A stretch of 64,000 nucleotides of DNA, taken from Saprospiraceae bacterium (GTDB lineage: Bacteria > Bacteroidota > Bacteroidia > Chitinophagales > Saprospiraceae). Under the pieces are notes generated by a model. The model was not told the DNA's origin. It ran no database searches and worked only from the letters and a program-made list of their open reading frames with translations. Below, piece after piece: positions 40,199-50,066 of the stretch. Positions within the stretch are counted from its first letter, which is position 1. Each line of letters starts with the position of its first letter. The stretch covers positions 1-64,000 of the forward strand of contig JAHDFB010000010.1 in the NCBI GenBank assembly GCA_020628475.1, read 5' to 3'. The translations under genes were made by a program, and so were the position numbers.

Positions 40199-40295
40199 GG
40201 GGGATGGCCGTGCTATTCGCCGTTTCCCTAAGGTCATCCATGAAAAAATCTAAGGATTTTTCATGGACAAGCGGCTACTATCACTATCCCTGGAG
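40199..40295 (+). repeat. Dispersed intergenic element copy C
   Basis: GGGGGATGGCCGTGCTATTCGCC...GGCTACTATCACTATCCCTGGAG; hairpin TCCATGAAAAA...TTTTTCATGGA (40237-40267). Confidence 0.65.
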
Positions 40296-40319
40296 AAGGC
40301 TCTAACCACAAAATAAAAA

Positions 40320-40346
40320 AGAGGCTCTTCCTACCAGAGAGCCTCT
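40320..40346 (-). terminator. Terminator of the 1034-aa T9SS protein gene
   Basis: AGAGGCTCT-N9-AGAGCCTCT, T tract on the minus strand. Confidence 0.75.
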
Positions 40347-40352
40347 CCATAC

Positions 40353-40382
40353 TTTGGGCAAGCACTACGTGCGCGACCCAAA
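40353..40382 (-). repeat. Hairpin-forming short repeat, copy 1
   Basis: GGCAAGCAC-TAC-GTGCGCGACCC (40357-40379), within TTTGGG...CCCAAA. Confidence 0.6.
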
Positions 40383-40399
40383 ATGTTCTCTATCTACTT

Positions 40400-43300
40400 C
40401 TACAACTTAATGATTTTCTTAATACCTCTAAATGCATCATTGGTGATCATCAGATAGTAATTCCCAGATGGCAGATTTGGCATTAAGAATGTTTTTCTAT
40501 AGCCATCATTATAACGTTGTACATCATGTGTCGCCACTATTTTCCCTTGTTGATCCATCAAAATAACTTTTACACTACTCGGTCCTTCTGGATATTCAAG
40601 GTGTAATTGAAACAATCCTTCATGAGGATTTGGCTTGATTACAAATAATGGATCATTCGAAATATCTTTAGTCGATACCAACAGGTCAATCGTTTCTGTA
40701 TATGTACAATTCGGATCGTACTGTACCACAATCTCGTACATTCCAGCACCGAGATTTTCAAAGATCGGGTTCGTCGAAAAGTTAGCTCCACCATCAATCG
40801 AATACATCGTATTTTCATTACTCATCGGGAATGTAATGATGATCGAACCGTCCATAGCTCCAGCTGCTGACTCTTCTTGAAACTCAACTTCCGCTTCCAA
40901 ATTACAGGTAACAGGCACGCAGAAATCTACCGTCCATTCTGATCCAAAATTGACATTATCCAATTCTACAACCACATCATCCCCTTCTCGAATTTCAAGA
41001 AATGGATTTCCGCCGAAACCCCAGCCATCTCCATAGCTATCCAATAAAATGAAGGTGTAACAAGCTTCTGGTAAACAAAAATCCAAATCTTCGACGGCTG
41101 CAGGACCAGTATATCCTCCACCTTCCAACACGACTTGACCTGCCATATCTAAGATTTGCCAACTCGTCTCATTCGAAAATGCGTCTGATTGGAATGAGAT
41201 ATTCATATCCAACAATTCATCATTGTATTCTAGATTTGTTTCTAATGTATCATTACTTGTAATCTCATCGATCACACCGTTTATGTTACTCGCATAAAAA
41301 GAAATCACATTATTTCCTACGGTCAATTCCACATCTTCAAAAACGATAGCTTCTGAAGCTTCCAAGGGTAAATTCGTAGTGATATCATTGGATTGAATCA
41401 ACATTCCATTTAACACAAGATTTGCTGTATATGAAGTCACCGTCTCAAAACCTTTATTCGTAAATATCGCCTCATAATCGATGATCTGATTACAAATAAA
41501 CGTTGGATTATTGTTACTCTCAGAAGTACTCATATCCGTATTCGCCAAATGTCTAATTTTTGATCTCAGGGTATCATTCCCATTATTTTCATCGCCATCC
41601 AAGCTTACGTACAAGGTGAAGTCATAGGTGTCAAAAGCCTCTATATCCACCATATTCGACAAAGTGATTTCTACCGAATTGAGCGGTTCAATAACATCTG
41701 GATGTAAACCAGATTCTAGCACATTACCTTCAAATTCAACGCCCCAATTTACGCCCTGTATCTGCTTGAATCCAGGATTAGATATTTGAATTTTCACTTC
41801 TTCCATGTTGGTATAACCAGAACCAGTGGTTGGAGAAGCTATTAAATCAGCTTTTGCATCAATCGAATCTCTTCTCAATTTGATCGCCGTAAGACGAGTG
41901 CCCCAATCTTCATTGGCTGGCATGTATTCACTGGTAAACCAAAATGTCTCATCGTCCACAGGATCTAAAGTCATCGAGAAATAATCCCCCCAACGTAATC
42001 CAGGGCTTGGTTGCGATCCCGCAACAATTATATTTTCACCAAAGGTCATGACACCCAATTCATCCGTAGCCGTTCTTGCGGTAATACCTACACTAGGATC
42101 TACCTCTTCGCCTGCAGCGGCGTATCCCATGATAATATTTCCTTTACTATCCTGGCAGATAGATCCCATAAATCGGCTGGTACCGTCATTTAAGCTAAAG
42201 GTACCTTCTTGATAAGTTGACCAATTTTCATCTCCTTGCTTACGCAATTCCATCCATCGAATACCAGCTTCATCATTTCCAGTAATATCCACGGTAAAAT
42301 CCAAAACGATGGATTCGTAGGTTTCGAAATTTCTATACTGAATTTTATTCATGATAATCGCAGGGATAACGGACAAAGGCCCGCCATTAGACAGGGTAAT
42401 ACATGAAAAGATACCATCGACGCACATATCCAATTCAAATGGCGAAGTGGCAATATCCACGGGATCAGTCAGGATCGTATTTTCGGGAGTTTCGAAATCT
42501 GGAATAATTTCAAAATATTCAATTTTATCGCCATCCGGCGTCCAATCATCATCTACCAATCGAAATGCAGCAAAATTCGTAGTAGCCGGTGGAGCGATTT
42601 TTCCAGAAAAATTCATTGGAGAAGCAAATTCTATAATATTGGTTCCTCCGATTTTAGTGATACCATCAATCGCAATATAGGTAACATCTTCTTCTCCTGC
42701 GATCATCGCTTGTTTGTCGATAGCATATACTGGATTAAATCCTTGAAATTCGTTGGTAGATAAATACCAGGCATCGTGCCAATTTCCAAATTTTGGATAA
42801 TCCGGAAAAGTAGGTGTGGAAATTTCATAGATATGGTATGAACCCATAGGGTCTTCCGTTTCCGAGACCGCCATAAGTACGGCATTTTCTTGAATAAACT
42901 CCGTTAGTACCCAACGATTTTCTAACCGATCAAAATAGATAATTGGATCTCCGACACCGACACGGTTAATTTCCGCCCATAATGGTCCCAAACTCGTTTC
43001 CAATACTAAATCGCCATTGGTTTTATCATAGATATACAACAAAGAGGAATTCGGCGCATTCGTAGACATTAAATAGTATTTCAAACCAATATCCCCATTA
43101 CAATCTGGTGGAGCAATACCATTTACATCCGAAGCTTGAATACCATCAACATCCACAAGAATTTGAAATTCTCCCGTTTGAGATTTGGTCAGCTGGCTTT
43201 GCTTTTTCACTAATGGATCTCCTGCGAGAGGTAAAGATCCAGCTACTTTTGGAAAAGGGCCATGATTCTTGAAATTGGGAATGGTTTTTAAATCTTGTTT

Positions 43301-43504
43301 CAAGGCTCCATGCTTTTGCTTTGTAGCGCTATTATCAACAGATTGAAAAGAAAGGGATTTTAAAGTGGAACTTTTACCTAAATAGGTAGCACGTCCATGC
43401 GTAAATTCTGAAGCATTGTTTTGTGCGAAAAGATACGCGGTGCTGAATAGAAGTGCGCAAACACACCAGAGTCTTGGTGTAATTGCTGTGAGTTGAATTT
43501 GCAT
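40400..43504 (-). CDS. Large secreted protein with T9SS type A sorting domain
   Basis: Signal peptide; CARDB-like segments (VKIQISNPGFKQIQGVNW); C-term FVIKPNPHEGLFQLHLEYP...LPSGNYYLMI. Confidence 0.8.
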   Translation of the reverse strand: MQIQLTAITPRLWCVCALLFSTAYLFAQNNASEFTHGRATYLGKSSTLKSLSFQSVDNSATKQKHGALKQDLKTIPNFKNHGPFPKVAGSLPLAGDPLVKKQSQLTKSQTGEFQILVDVDGIQASDVNGIAPPDCNGDIGLKYYLMSTNAPNSSLLYIYDKTNGDLVLETSLGPLWAEINRVGVGDPIIYFDRLENRWVLTEFIQENAVLMAVSETEDPMGSYHIYEISTPTFPDYPKFGNWHDAWYLSTNEFQGFNPVYAIDKQAMIAGEEDVTYIAIDGITKIGGTNIIEFASPMNFSGKIAPPATTNFAAFRLVDDDWTPDGDKIEYFEIIPDFETPENTILTDPVDIATSPFELDMCVDGIFSCITLSNGGPLSVIPAIIMNKIQYRNFETYESIVLDFTVDITGNDEAGIRWMELRKQGDENWSTYQEGTFSLNDGTSRFMGSICQDSKGNIIMGYAAAGEEVDPSVGITARTATDELGVMTFGENIIVAGSQPSPGLRWGDYFSMTLDPVDDETFWFTSEYMPANEDWGTRLTAIKLRRDSIDAKADLIASPTTGSGYTNMEEVKIQISNPGFKQIQGVNWGVEFEGNVLESGLHPDVIEPLNSVEITLSNMVDIEAFDTYDFTLYVSLDGDENNGNDTLRSKIRHLANTDMSTSESNNNPTFICNQIIDYEAIFTNKGFETVTSYTANLVLNGMLIQSNDITTNLPLEASEAIVFEDVELTVGNNVISFYASNINGVIDEITSNDTLETNLEYNDELLDMNISFQSDAFSNETSWQILDMAGQVVLEGGGYTGPAAVEDLDFCLPEACYTFILLDSYGDGWGFGGNPFLEIREGDDVVVELDNVNFGSEWTVDFCVPVTCNLEAEVEFQEESAAGAMDGSIIITFPMSNENTMYSIDGGANFSTNPIFENLGAGMYEIVVQYDPNCTYTETIDLLVSTKDISNDPLFVIKPNPHEGLFQLHLEYPEGPSSVKVILMDQQGKIVATHDVQRYNDGYRKTFLMPNLPSGNYYLMITNDAFRGIKKIIKL

Positions 43505-43712
43505 AAAGAAATAATTACATAATAAATAGATTTACTCAGTAAATGTAAAAATCTACCAACAGAACTTTTGTTTTGGTTGATACTTTCATCAATAATGTAA
43601 GTGATTATTTCGTTCTTGTGTTTTAGGAGACGCTTGTCGTAAACTGATAATTGAACCGCTCATAAAGGACATTCAAAAGCTCCTTTAAAACTTCTTCTTA
43701 AGATTTATAAAT

Positions 43713-43752
43713 AAAAAAAGAGCTTACTCCAAGGGAACAAGCTCTTTTTTTT
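43713..43752 (-). terminator. Terminator of the downstream M16 peptidase gene
   Basis: AAAAAAAGAGCTT...AAGCTCTTTTTTTT. Confidence 0.8.
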
Positions 43753-43775
43753 GGCAAGCACGGAGTGCGCGACCC
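43753..43775 (-). repeat. Hairpin-forming short repeat, copy 2
   Basis: GGCAAGCAC-GGA-GTGCGCGACCC; 20/23 identical to copy 1, differing only in the 3-nt loop. Confidence 0.6.
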
Positions 43776-43779
43776 TAGT

Positions 43780-45930
43780 TTATTTAATTTCAAACATGCC
43801 TTTATCAACGCCTGTATTGATTGTAATCGATTCTGCCTTCATTACGACAGGAGTTGGCATCATTCCAGATATTTCGATGGTATGAGGAATCATCACACCT
43901 TCTACTTCTTTATAATCACTCATTTTTGTAGAGATAGTTATGGATTGACCTTGAGACTCCACAGATTCTACGGATTTCTCCAATAGGTTACTTTCTACAT
44001 TGTAGTATTCCGTAACAGATTCTCCCCCAGGGCCTTTAACCAATACCACATAATAGGATTTCCCATCCATTTGATCGATTCCATCCAAGGTCATCGTGTA
44101 GCCATCCATATTATACAAACTTTGTTTTACAGGCACACTACTTTGCTTCGCTTTCTCGAACATCGGACCTTCCGTCAATCTTTGAGATCCACCCATACCA
44201 GAAACATCCAATGTTTTACCATCAAACACTTCTTTTGACATGATCATACTGCCAGAAGCCACTTCCTGCACATACATGCCTGGAGTTGCCACCGTCGTTT
44301 TAAAACTAGCTGGTCTCCCCATAATTTCGGCAGAATAATTGGAAGTCATATCTTCAATTTTATCAATGCTTTTCATTCCTCCGATGGCGTCTATATAATC
44401 ATTCACGACGATGATTGCGGTATGACCTTCAGGAATCGTAGCGGAAACAGGCTTGATAAAATTTCCATCTGTATCATAATAATCAATTTGCTGATCGCCG
44501 TCAAAAACAAGTAACTTATCTGCCACTTCTGATTTATTGCCAACGACGATAATATGTGCATTATCTGGAGTAACATATTTTTTCGCCATTTCCATAATAT
44601 CTTCCTTGGTCACTTGCTGGATACGCTCCGTATATTTCTCATAGTAGTCGTCAGGAAGATTGTATTTCGCCGATCGTAAAGCCAATCTAGCTACAGATCG
44701 AGGATTGGAAATGGAACGCGCAAATGTACCGATCATGAATTTCTTGGAAATTTCCAAGTTTTCATCCGTCACTGGAATTTTCGACATATTGCGCATCTCT
44801 TTGATAAATTCTACAACAGAACTATCCGTCACTTCATTTCGCACACTTGCAAAGGCGTTGAATGAACCTTGATAAGGATCCACATCTAAAGAAGACCTAG
44901 CACCGTATGTAAACGCTTTATCTTCACGAAGATTTTGCATCAACTTACTTGAAAATACTCCACCTCCCAGAATTGCGTTCATCAAGGAAGCTTTAATGGC
45001 ATCATCTTCTCCCGGTTTTAAATCCACCGGATAACTAATATTAATGACGGATTGCACCGCACCAGGTTTATTGACAAAATCGACGGTTGCTTGTTTAGGT
45101 CGTTTCACTTCTGGCATTGGAGCATATCCAGGCATCGCCTCCGGATTTTTCCAAGAACCAAAATAAGCGTTTGCTTGTGCTTTAGCCTCTTCTGGTGTGA
45201 TATCCCCTACTACGATTAAATAAGCATTTTTAGGGAAAAATGTACGTGCATGATAATTCTTAACATCCTCGAGTGTAATATTATTCACTGAACTGATAGA
45301 CGCTGAATTACCATATGGATGATCACCACCATAAATCAACTTACTTCTAACTTTCGAGGCAATTTGATTCGGGTCGTCTTGAGAAGATTGTATCCCTGAC
45401 AAGGTTCTCTTTACGGCCTTATCAAATTGTTCTTGCTCAAACGAGGGATTGATGATCACGTCACTAAAAATTTCTAAGAAAACATCACTATGTTTGGTCA
45501 AGCATTGACCAAAAGCACCACGACCGGTTGTGGACAATCGAGCACCGATATTATCAACCTTTTCGTCAATTTCTGATTTTGTCATACTCGGTGTCCCCGT
45601 ACTCATTAATGACCCGGAAAGATCTACATATCCTGTTTTATCGATATCATCTACTTCCAAGATAGGAGGACTATCTAAAGAAATTTGGTAATTAATCAAC
45701 GGAAGTTTATGATTTTCCACAACGATCAATTTGAGTCCATTGTCCAAAGTAGTTTGGGTATACTTACCTATTTTTATTGGTTTAGCAGGAGCTGACTTAG
45801 GTGCAGTAGCTCGCCAATCATTTACTTCAACTTCTGGTTTTTCAAGCATTTTATCCGCGGTTTTCGGATTACAAGCGAAAGCCAAAAAAGCGACGCTACA
45901 TGCTACGATATATACATATATTTTTTTCAT
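43780..45930 (-). CDS. M16 family peptidase lipoprotein (likely non-catalytic partner)
   Basis: TLDNGLKLIVVENHKLPLINYQISLDSPP.., R/Y-type C-terminal domain; no HxxEH seen. Confidence 0.88.
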   Translation of the reverse strand: MKKIYVYIVACSVAFLAFACNPKTADKMLEKPEVEVNDWRATAPKSAPAKPIKIGKYTQTTLDNGLKLIVVENHKLPLINYQISLDSPPILEVDDIDKTGYVDLSGSLMSTGTPSMTKSEIDEKVDNIGARLSTTGRGAFGQCLTKHSDVFLEIFSDVIINPSFEQEQFDKAVKRTLSGIQSSQDDPNQIASKVRSKLIYGGDHPYGNSASISSVNNITLEDVKNYHARTFFPKNAYLIVVGDITPEEAKAQANAYFGSWKNPEAMPGYAPMPEVKRPKQATVDFVNKPGAVQSVINISYPVDLKPGEDDAIKASLMNAILGGGVFSSKLMQNLREDKAFTYGARSSLDVDPYQGSFNAFASVRNEVTDSSVVEFIKEMRNMSKIPVTDENLEISKKFMIGTFARSISNPRSVARLALRSAKYNLPDDYYEKYTERIQQVTKEDIMEMAKKYVTPDNAHIIVVGNKSEVADKLLVFDGDQQIDYYDTDGNFIKPVSATIPEGHTAIIVVNDYIDAIGGMKSIDKIEDMTSNYSAEIMGRPASFKTTVATPGMYVQEVASGSMIMSKEVFDGKTLDVSGMGGSQRLTEGPMFEKAKQSSVPVKQSLYNMDGYTMTLDGIDQMDGKSYYVVLVKGPGGESVTEYYNVESNLLEKSVESVESQGQSITISTKMSDYKEVEGVMIPHTIEISGMMPTPVVMKAESITINTGVDKGMFEIK

Positions 45931-45958
45931 TTTATCAATTATTATGCATTCTTAAGGA

Positions 45959-47275
45959 TTAAGGATTTGCGGGTTTTGGCATATAATAAAGAACGACACG
46001 ATTATTTTTAACAAAGTATTTTTTGGCCGCTGCCATAATATCTTCTTTCGTTACGGCCAAATATCGATTCAATTCTGAATTTACGCGAGAAGCATCGTCG
46101 AAATAGGTTTTTGAACTGGCAAGATTCTCTGCTACACCTGCAAGACTTGCATTCTGATTAATCAAATTTACTTCGATCTGATTTCTTAATTTCTCAAATT
46201 CTTGATCGGACATCAACTCCGTTTGAATTTTGGCGACTTCTGCATCCATCCCTGTTTCTAAAACGTCTGGATCAATTCCACCATTTACAATTCCAAAAGA
46301 TAAAACAACCCCGGGATCTTCTAAGCCGAGCGGGAAACTCCCTACGAATAAAGCTAATTGTTGATCATCGACCAGTGATTTATTAAATCGAGAACTTTCT
46401 CCTTGGGATAATAATTGCGCGGCCATATCTACAGCGTAATAATCTGGCGAATCCAATCCAACCGTTCTATATATCTGTACAACTGCTGGTAATTGAATAT
46501 TGTCATAAATCGTATCTCGTACTTCTGCTGTCAGTGGTGCAGGTCTCTTATTTGGGCGTGGAATTTCCCCCACTCCTTTTGGAATAGAACCGAAATACTT
46601 TTCCACCAAAAGTTTGGTTTCAGTATATTCGATATCACCAGCTACTACCAATACGGCATTATTTGGCACATAAAACGTCTTATAAAAATTCTTGTAGTCT
46701 TCTTCCGTTGCCGCATCCAAATGTTCCATGGAACCGATGATTGGCCAACTATAAGGATAATCTGGATAAGCACGTACCATTGATTCTTCCAGAATAGAGC
46801 CATATGGTTGATTGTCCGTTCGTTGTCTACGTTCTTCTTTAACGACCAAGCGCTGTGTCTCAACACCTTTCGTATCAACAATGGCATGCATCAATCGCTC
46901 TGATTCCAACCATAAGCCTAGTTCTAATTCGTTGCTTGGTAAAATCTCGAAATAATACGTTCGGTCAAAACTGGTGTTGGCATTCAACGTACCTCCTGCC
47001 GATTCCACATAACGTGAATATTCTCCTCTTGGAATATTCTTGGAGCCTTCAAAAAGTAGATGCTCGAAGAAATGAGCAAATCCTGTTCTATCTGGGTTTT
47101 CGTTCTTCGAGCCAACATGATACATGATGGATACAGATACGGTTGGACTGGTATTATCTTGATGCATGATGACATCTAAACCATTATCCAATTGAAATTC
47201 TTGATATTCTATATTTAACTGAGCTATTGAAACTAGTCCAGCAAAAATGAATATCAGTGAGAGTATGATTCTCAT
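45959..47275 (-). CDS. M16 family zinc peptidase (catalytic partner)
   Basis: TGFAHFFEHLLFEGSKNIP (HxxEH); start at MRIILSLIFIF. Confidence 0.92.
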   Translation of the reverse strand: MRIILSLIFIFAGLVSIAQLNIEYQEFQLDNGLDVIMHQDNTSPTVSVSIMYHVGSKNENPDRTGFAHFFEHLLFEGSKNIPRGEYSRYVESAGGTLNANTSFDRTYYFEILPSNELELGLWLESERLMHAIVDTKGVETQRLVVKEERRQRTDNQPYGSILEESMVRAYPDYPYSWPIIGSMEHLDAATEEDYKNFYKTFYVPNNAVLVVAGDIEYTETKLLVEKYFGSIPKGVGEIPRPNKRPAPLTAEVRDTIYDNIQLPAVVQIYRTVGLDSPDYYAVDMAAQLLSQGESSRFNKSLVDDQQLALFVGSFPLGLEDPGVVLSFGIVNGGIDPDVLETGMDAEVAKIQTELMSDQEFEKLRNQIEVNLINQNASLAGVAENLASSKTYFDDASRVNSELNRYLAVTKEDIMAAAKKYFVKNNRVVLYYMPKPANP

Positions 47276-47401
47276 AATTGCAGTTTTGTGAGTAAAAGAA
47301 TGCCACAAAATTACAACATGAAGTCCTTATGGACAGAAATCTCCGATAAAACCGAACGATACGTCGATCAAAGCACTTAATATTTAAGAATTCAATTCAT
47401 T

Positions 47402-47863
47402 TTAAACTCCAAACTGTCTCAAATGATGATCCAAATGTTTGGAATATAAGGTATTCCACTCTTTGACAGATAACTTCCCAAAAGAATGAGATTCGCGCTG
47501 ATCATAATGAGAGGTTCCTAAATCGTAGGTCTTTTGAAGGTAGGAAATCAACCTCGATTTTTCTTTCTCAAAATCGCGTTCATCAGAAATCATGAAAACC
47601 GGTGCAGTTCTTCCATTTTTAGGATATGGTTTCGGGCCAACCACCTGTTGCTTAGCGAATAATTTTATCATAAACCGTGCAAATGCATTGGGACGAGGAT
47701 GAATATTCTCGTGATCCAATTCATAAGCTACGCAACAATGAGCCAACATTTGAGCAACATGCATTTTACCCCATAGAGGCGTCGTGTCATTGCTTAGTTG
47801 ATTTATCCTATCAAATGTATGTGCTAGTTCCTTCGGATCGAACAGATTCGCATATTGATTCAT
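47402..47863 (-). CDS. DUF1569 / DinB-like protein
   Basis: LWGKMHVAQMLAHCCVAYE ... HSFGKLSVKEWNTLYSKHLDHHLRQFGV. Confidence 0.8.
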   Translation of the reverse strand: MNQYANLFDPKELAHTFDRINQLSNDTTPLWGKMHVAQMLAHCCVAYELDHENIHPRPNAFARFMIKLFAKQQVVGPKPYPKNGRTAPVFMISDERDFEKEKSRLISYLQKTYDLGTSHYDQRESHSFGKLSVKEWNTLYSKHLDHHLRQFGV

Positions 47864-50046
47864 TAATAACCTGGATTTTGTTGTAAACCTGGATTAGCTG
47901 CTAAATCATTAGAAGGAATAGGGAAAATATTTCTAAATGGTTCTGTTTTCGCCCCTTCCATGACATTGCCTTTCCACTGCCAAAGGTAATCCCCATCCGT
48001 GAACTGACCAAATCGAACCAAATCTGTACGTCTGTGGCATTCCCAATACAATTCTTTCGCTCGCTCATCTAATATGACATCTAGATCTAGGGCATCCGCC
48101 GTAATATTTCCAGAGGTAGTCGAATACGCTCTTTCTCGTAATGCATTAAAATATCCCAACGCTTCTTCCTGAGAGCCATTTGCTCCCCGAAGAATTGATT
48201 CTGCCGCCATCAAATAAACGTCGCCCAATCGAAACATAGGAAAATCAGTGTCTGGAAAATCTAAATTGGATCCAGGTAATCCATCACTCGTAACATTTTT
48301 AAACTTGGTGACCGCATATCCTTCCGTAAATTCAACGACATCCTCAATATCCAAATTATGCCCCTCGCTGTAGAAAATAGCTCTTCTATCAAAGGAATTT
48401 AAATCAATTTGATAGGTATAATCTGGTTTATCCATATATAAGTAAATCGTATAACTCTCTGCCTCGTCGATAATAATATCTCCGCCATCATATTCTAAAA
48501 GGCCATCCTGTTCTGCATCTCCTAAATGTACGTCCCAAGAACCATTACTTCTGAATTTCAAACCTCCTGCCGATAAGTCCAATTGAACATAAAAGGCATT
48601 TAACTCAGGATCATATTCCATTTCTGTATCGACAGAATTTCCATTTGGGGTTGCATCTCCTATCAGACTCCATTCTCTTCTTTCAAATTCATAAGAATCA
48701 TCATTCAGATCAACACGGACGTAGTATAAACCTGCTTCGCCTAATTTAATATTATCACCATTTACTTCTAAAATTCCGTCGCCATCAGAATCTCCTAAGA
48801 TTTGAGGATTTGATCCAGGGAATTTAGTGATAAAAAATTCTCCACCATCATCTGGAAAATATACATGTCCTTCATAGACTTTATCAGCCAGCATCGATGT
48901 TAACGAAAAGTCCGTATCCGTGGCATCAAAATTCTGTGTAGAATTCGGAATATAGATTTTAGGGTAACTGCCCGTTTGACCTTCGTTGGAAGCGATATAA
49001 ACGCCACCTCCCGGAGGAAATTTCTCAACCAATTGACGAGTTGTTCGTACACCTCCCCATCCATTAATGACGCCCGATTCATCGGCTGGCATATCACCAC
49101 CTATCGCTGCACGAATAATAAAGGTCATACCACCCCAAGTTCTGGTATTGTTCCCGTCAAAATTCACAGGAAAGATAATCTCTGGAGATGTATGGTTATC
49201 TGCCAAGAATAGATTTGGATAACTTGGATCCAATGTATAACCGGCATCAATGACTTTCTTACAATAGTCTAATGCTTCTTGATATTTCTCCTGATCAATA
49301 TATACTTTGGCATTCAAATACAATTTTGCCAATAATACCTGAACAGCTGCCTGATCCGCTCGACCATATTCATTCATTCTGGCAGGAGTTATGGTATTTT
49401 CAATTTCTTTTAATTCCGATTCGATGTAATTGAATAAATCTTGAGGACTGGCTTGCTTCGGGAAAAATGAACCTACTGGATCATCTTCTGTAACAAAAGG
49501 TACATTTCTGAATAAATCCAATGCATGCCAATAACTCAATGCTCTAAGAAATCTGGCTTCTGACCGATATAACTCTATATCTGCTTTGAGGTCTGACTCA
49601 ACACCGCGTTCATCCAGCACATTCGGTTCTGTTTGACGAATAAATTCATTACAAAGCGTAATTTGATATAAAATTCTGCTGTAATGCGCATAAATAAAAG
49701 CATCCGATGCGCTCCAGGTTTGAGCGTGAAAATCTTTAATGGTTTGATCATTCCAACCGACTAAGGCCTCCTCGGTAGTGAATTCTTGATGGTAAAAATA
49801 ACCACGTAGATATTGCCCAAATCCTTCATCCAATCCGCTAATATCACTTTGACCTGCAGGACCTTCTTGACCAGATACGGCTAATCCAGCATATAATTTG
49901 GCGAGCACACCCAAATAGCTATTAGGATCATCATAAACAATTCCTGAGGTTACTAAATCATCATCCAATGGACTCGTATTTAAGTCTCCAAAACAAGAAC
50001 TTAAAAACAAGGCAACTAAAAGTATAAATATATATTTCATCTTCAT
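47863..50046 (-). CDS. RagB/SusD family protein with inserted SusE/F-like modules
   Basis: SusD N- and C-terminal signatures (EARFLRALSYWHALDLFRNVPF; LDERAKELYWECHRRTDLVRFGQF); internal SLIGDATPNGNSVDTEMEYDPELNAFYVQLDLSAGGLKFRSNGSWDVHLGD. Confidence 0.88.
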   Translation of the reverse strand: MKMKYIFILLVALFLSSCFGDLNTSPLDDDLVTSGIVYDDPNSYLGVLAKLYAGLAVSGQEGPAGQSDISGLDEGFGQYLRGYFYHQEFTTEEALVGWNDQTIKDFHAQTWSASDAFIYAHYSRILYQITLCNEFIRQTEPNVLDERGVESDLKADIELYRSEARFLRALSYWHALDLFRNVPFVTEDDPVGSFFPKQASPQDLFNYIESELKEIENTITPARMNEYGRADQAAVQVLLAKLYLNAKVYIDQEKYQEALDYCKKVIDAGYTLDPSYPNLFLADNHTSPEIIFPVNFDGNNTRTWGGMTFIIRAAIGGDMPADESGVINGWGGVRTTRQLVEKFPPGGGVYIASNEGQTGSYPKIYIPNSTQNFDATDTDFSLTSMLADKVYEGHVYFPDDGGEFFITKFPGSNPQILGDSDGDGILEVNGDNIKLGEAGLYYVRVDLNDDSYEFERREWSLIGDATPNGNSVDTEMEYDPELNAFYVQLDLSAGGLKFRSNGSWDVHLGDAEQDGLLEYDGGDIIIDEAESYTIYLYMDKPDYTYQIDLNSFDRRAIFYSEGHNLDIEDVVEFTEGYAVTKFKNVTSDGLPGSNLDFPDTDFPMFRLGDVYLMAAESILRGANGSQEEALGYFNALRERAYSTTSGNITADALDLDVILDERAKELYWECHRRTDLVRFGQFTDGDYLWQWKGNVMEGAKTEPFRNIFPIPSNDLAANPGLQQNPGY

Positions 50047-50066
50047 TTTTGTTCTATTATCTATGA

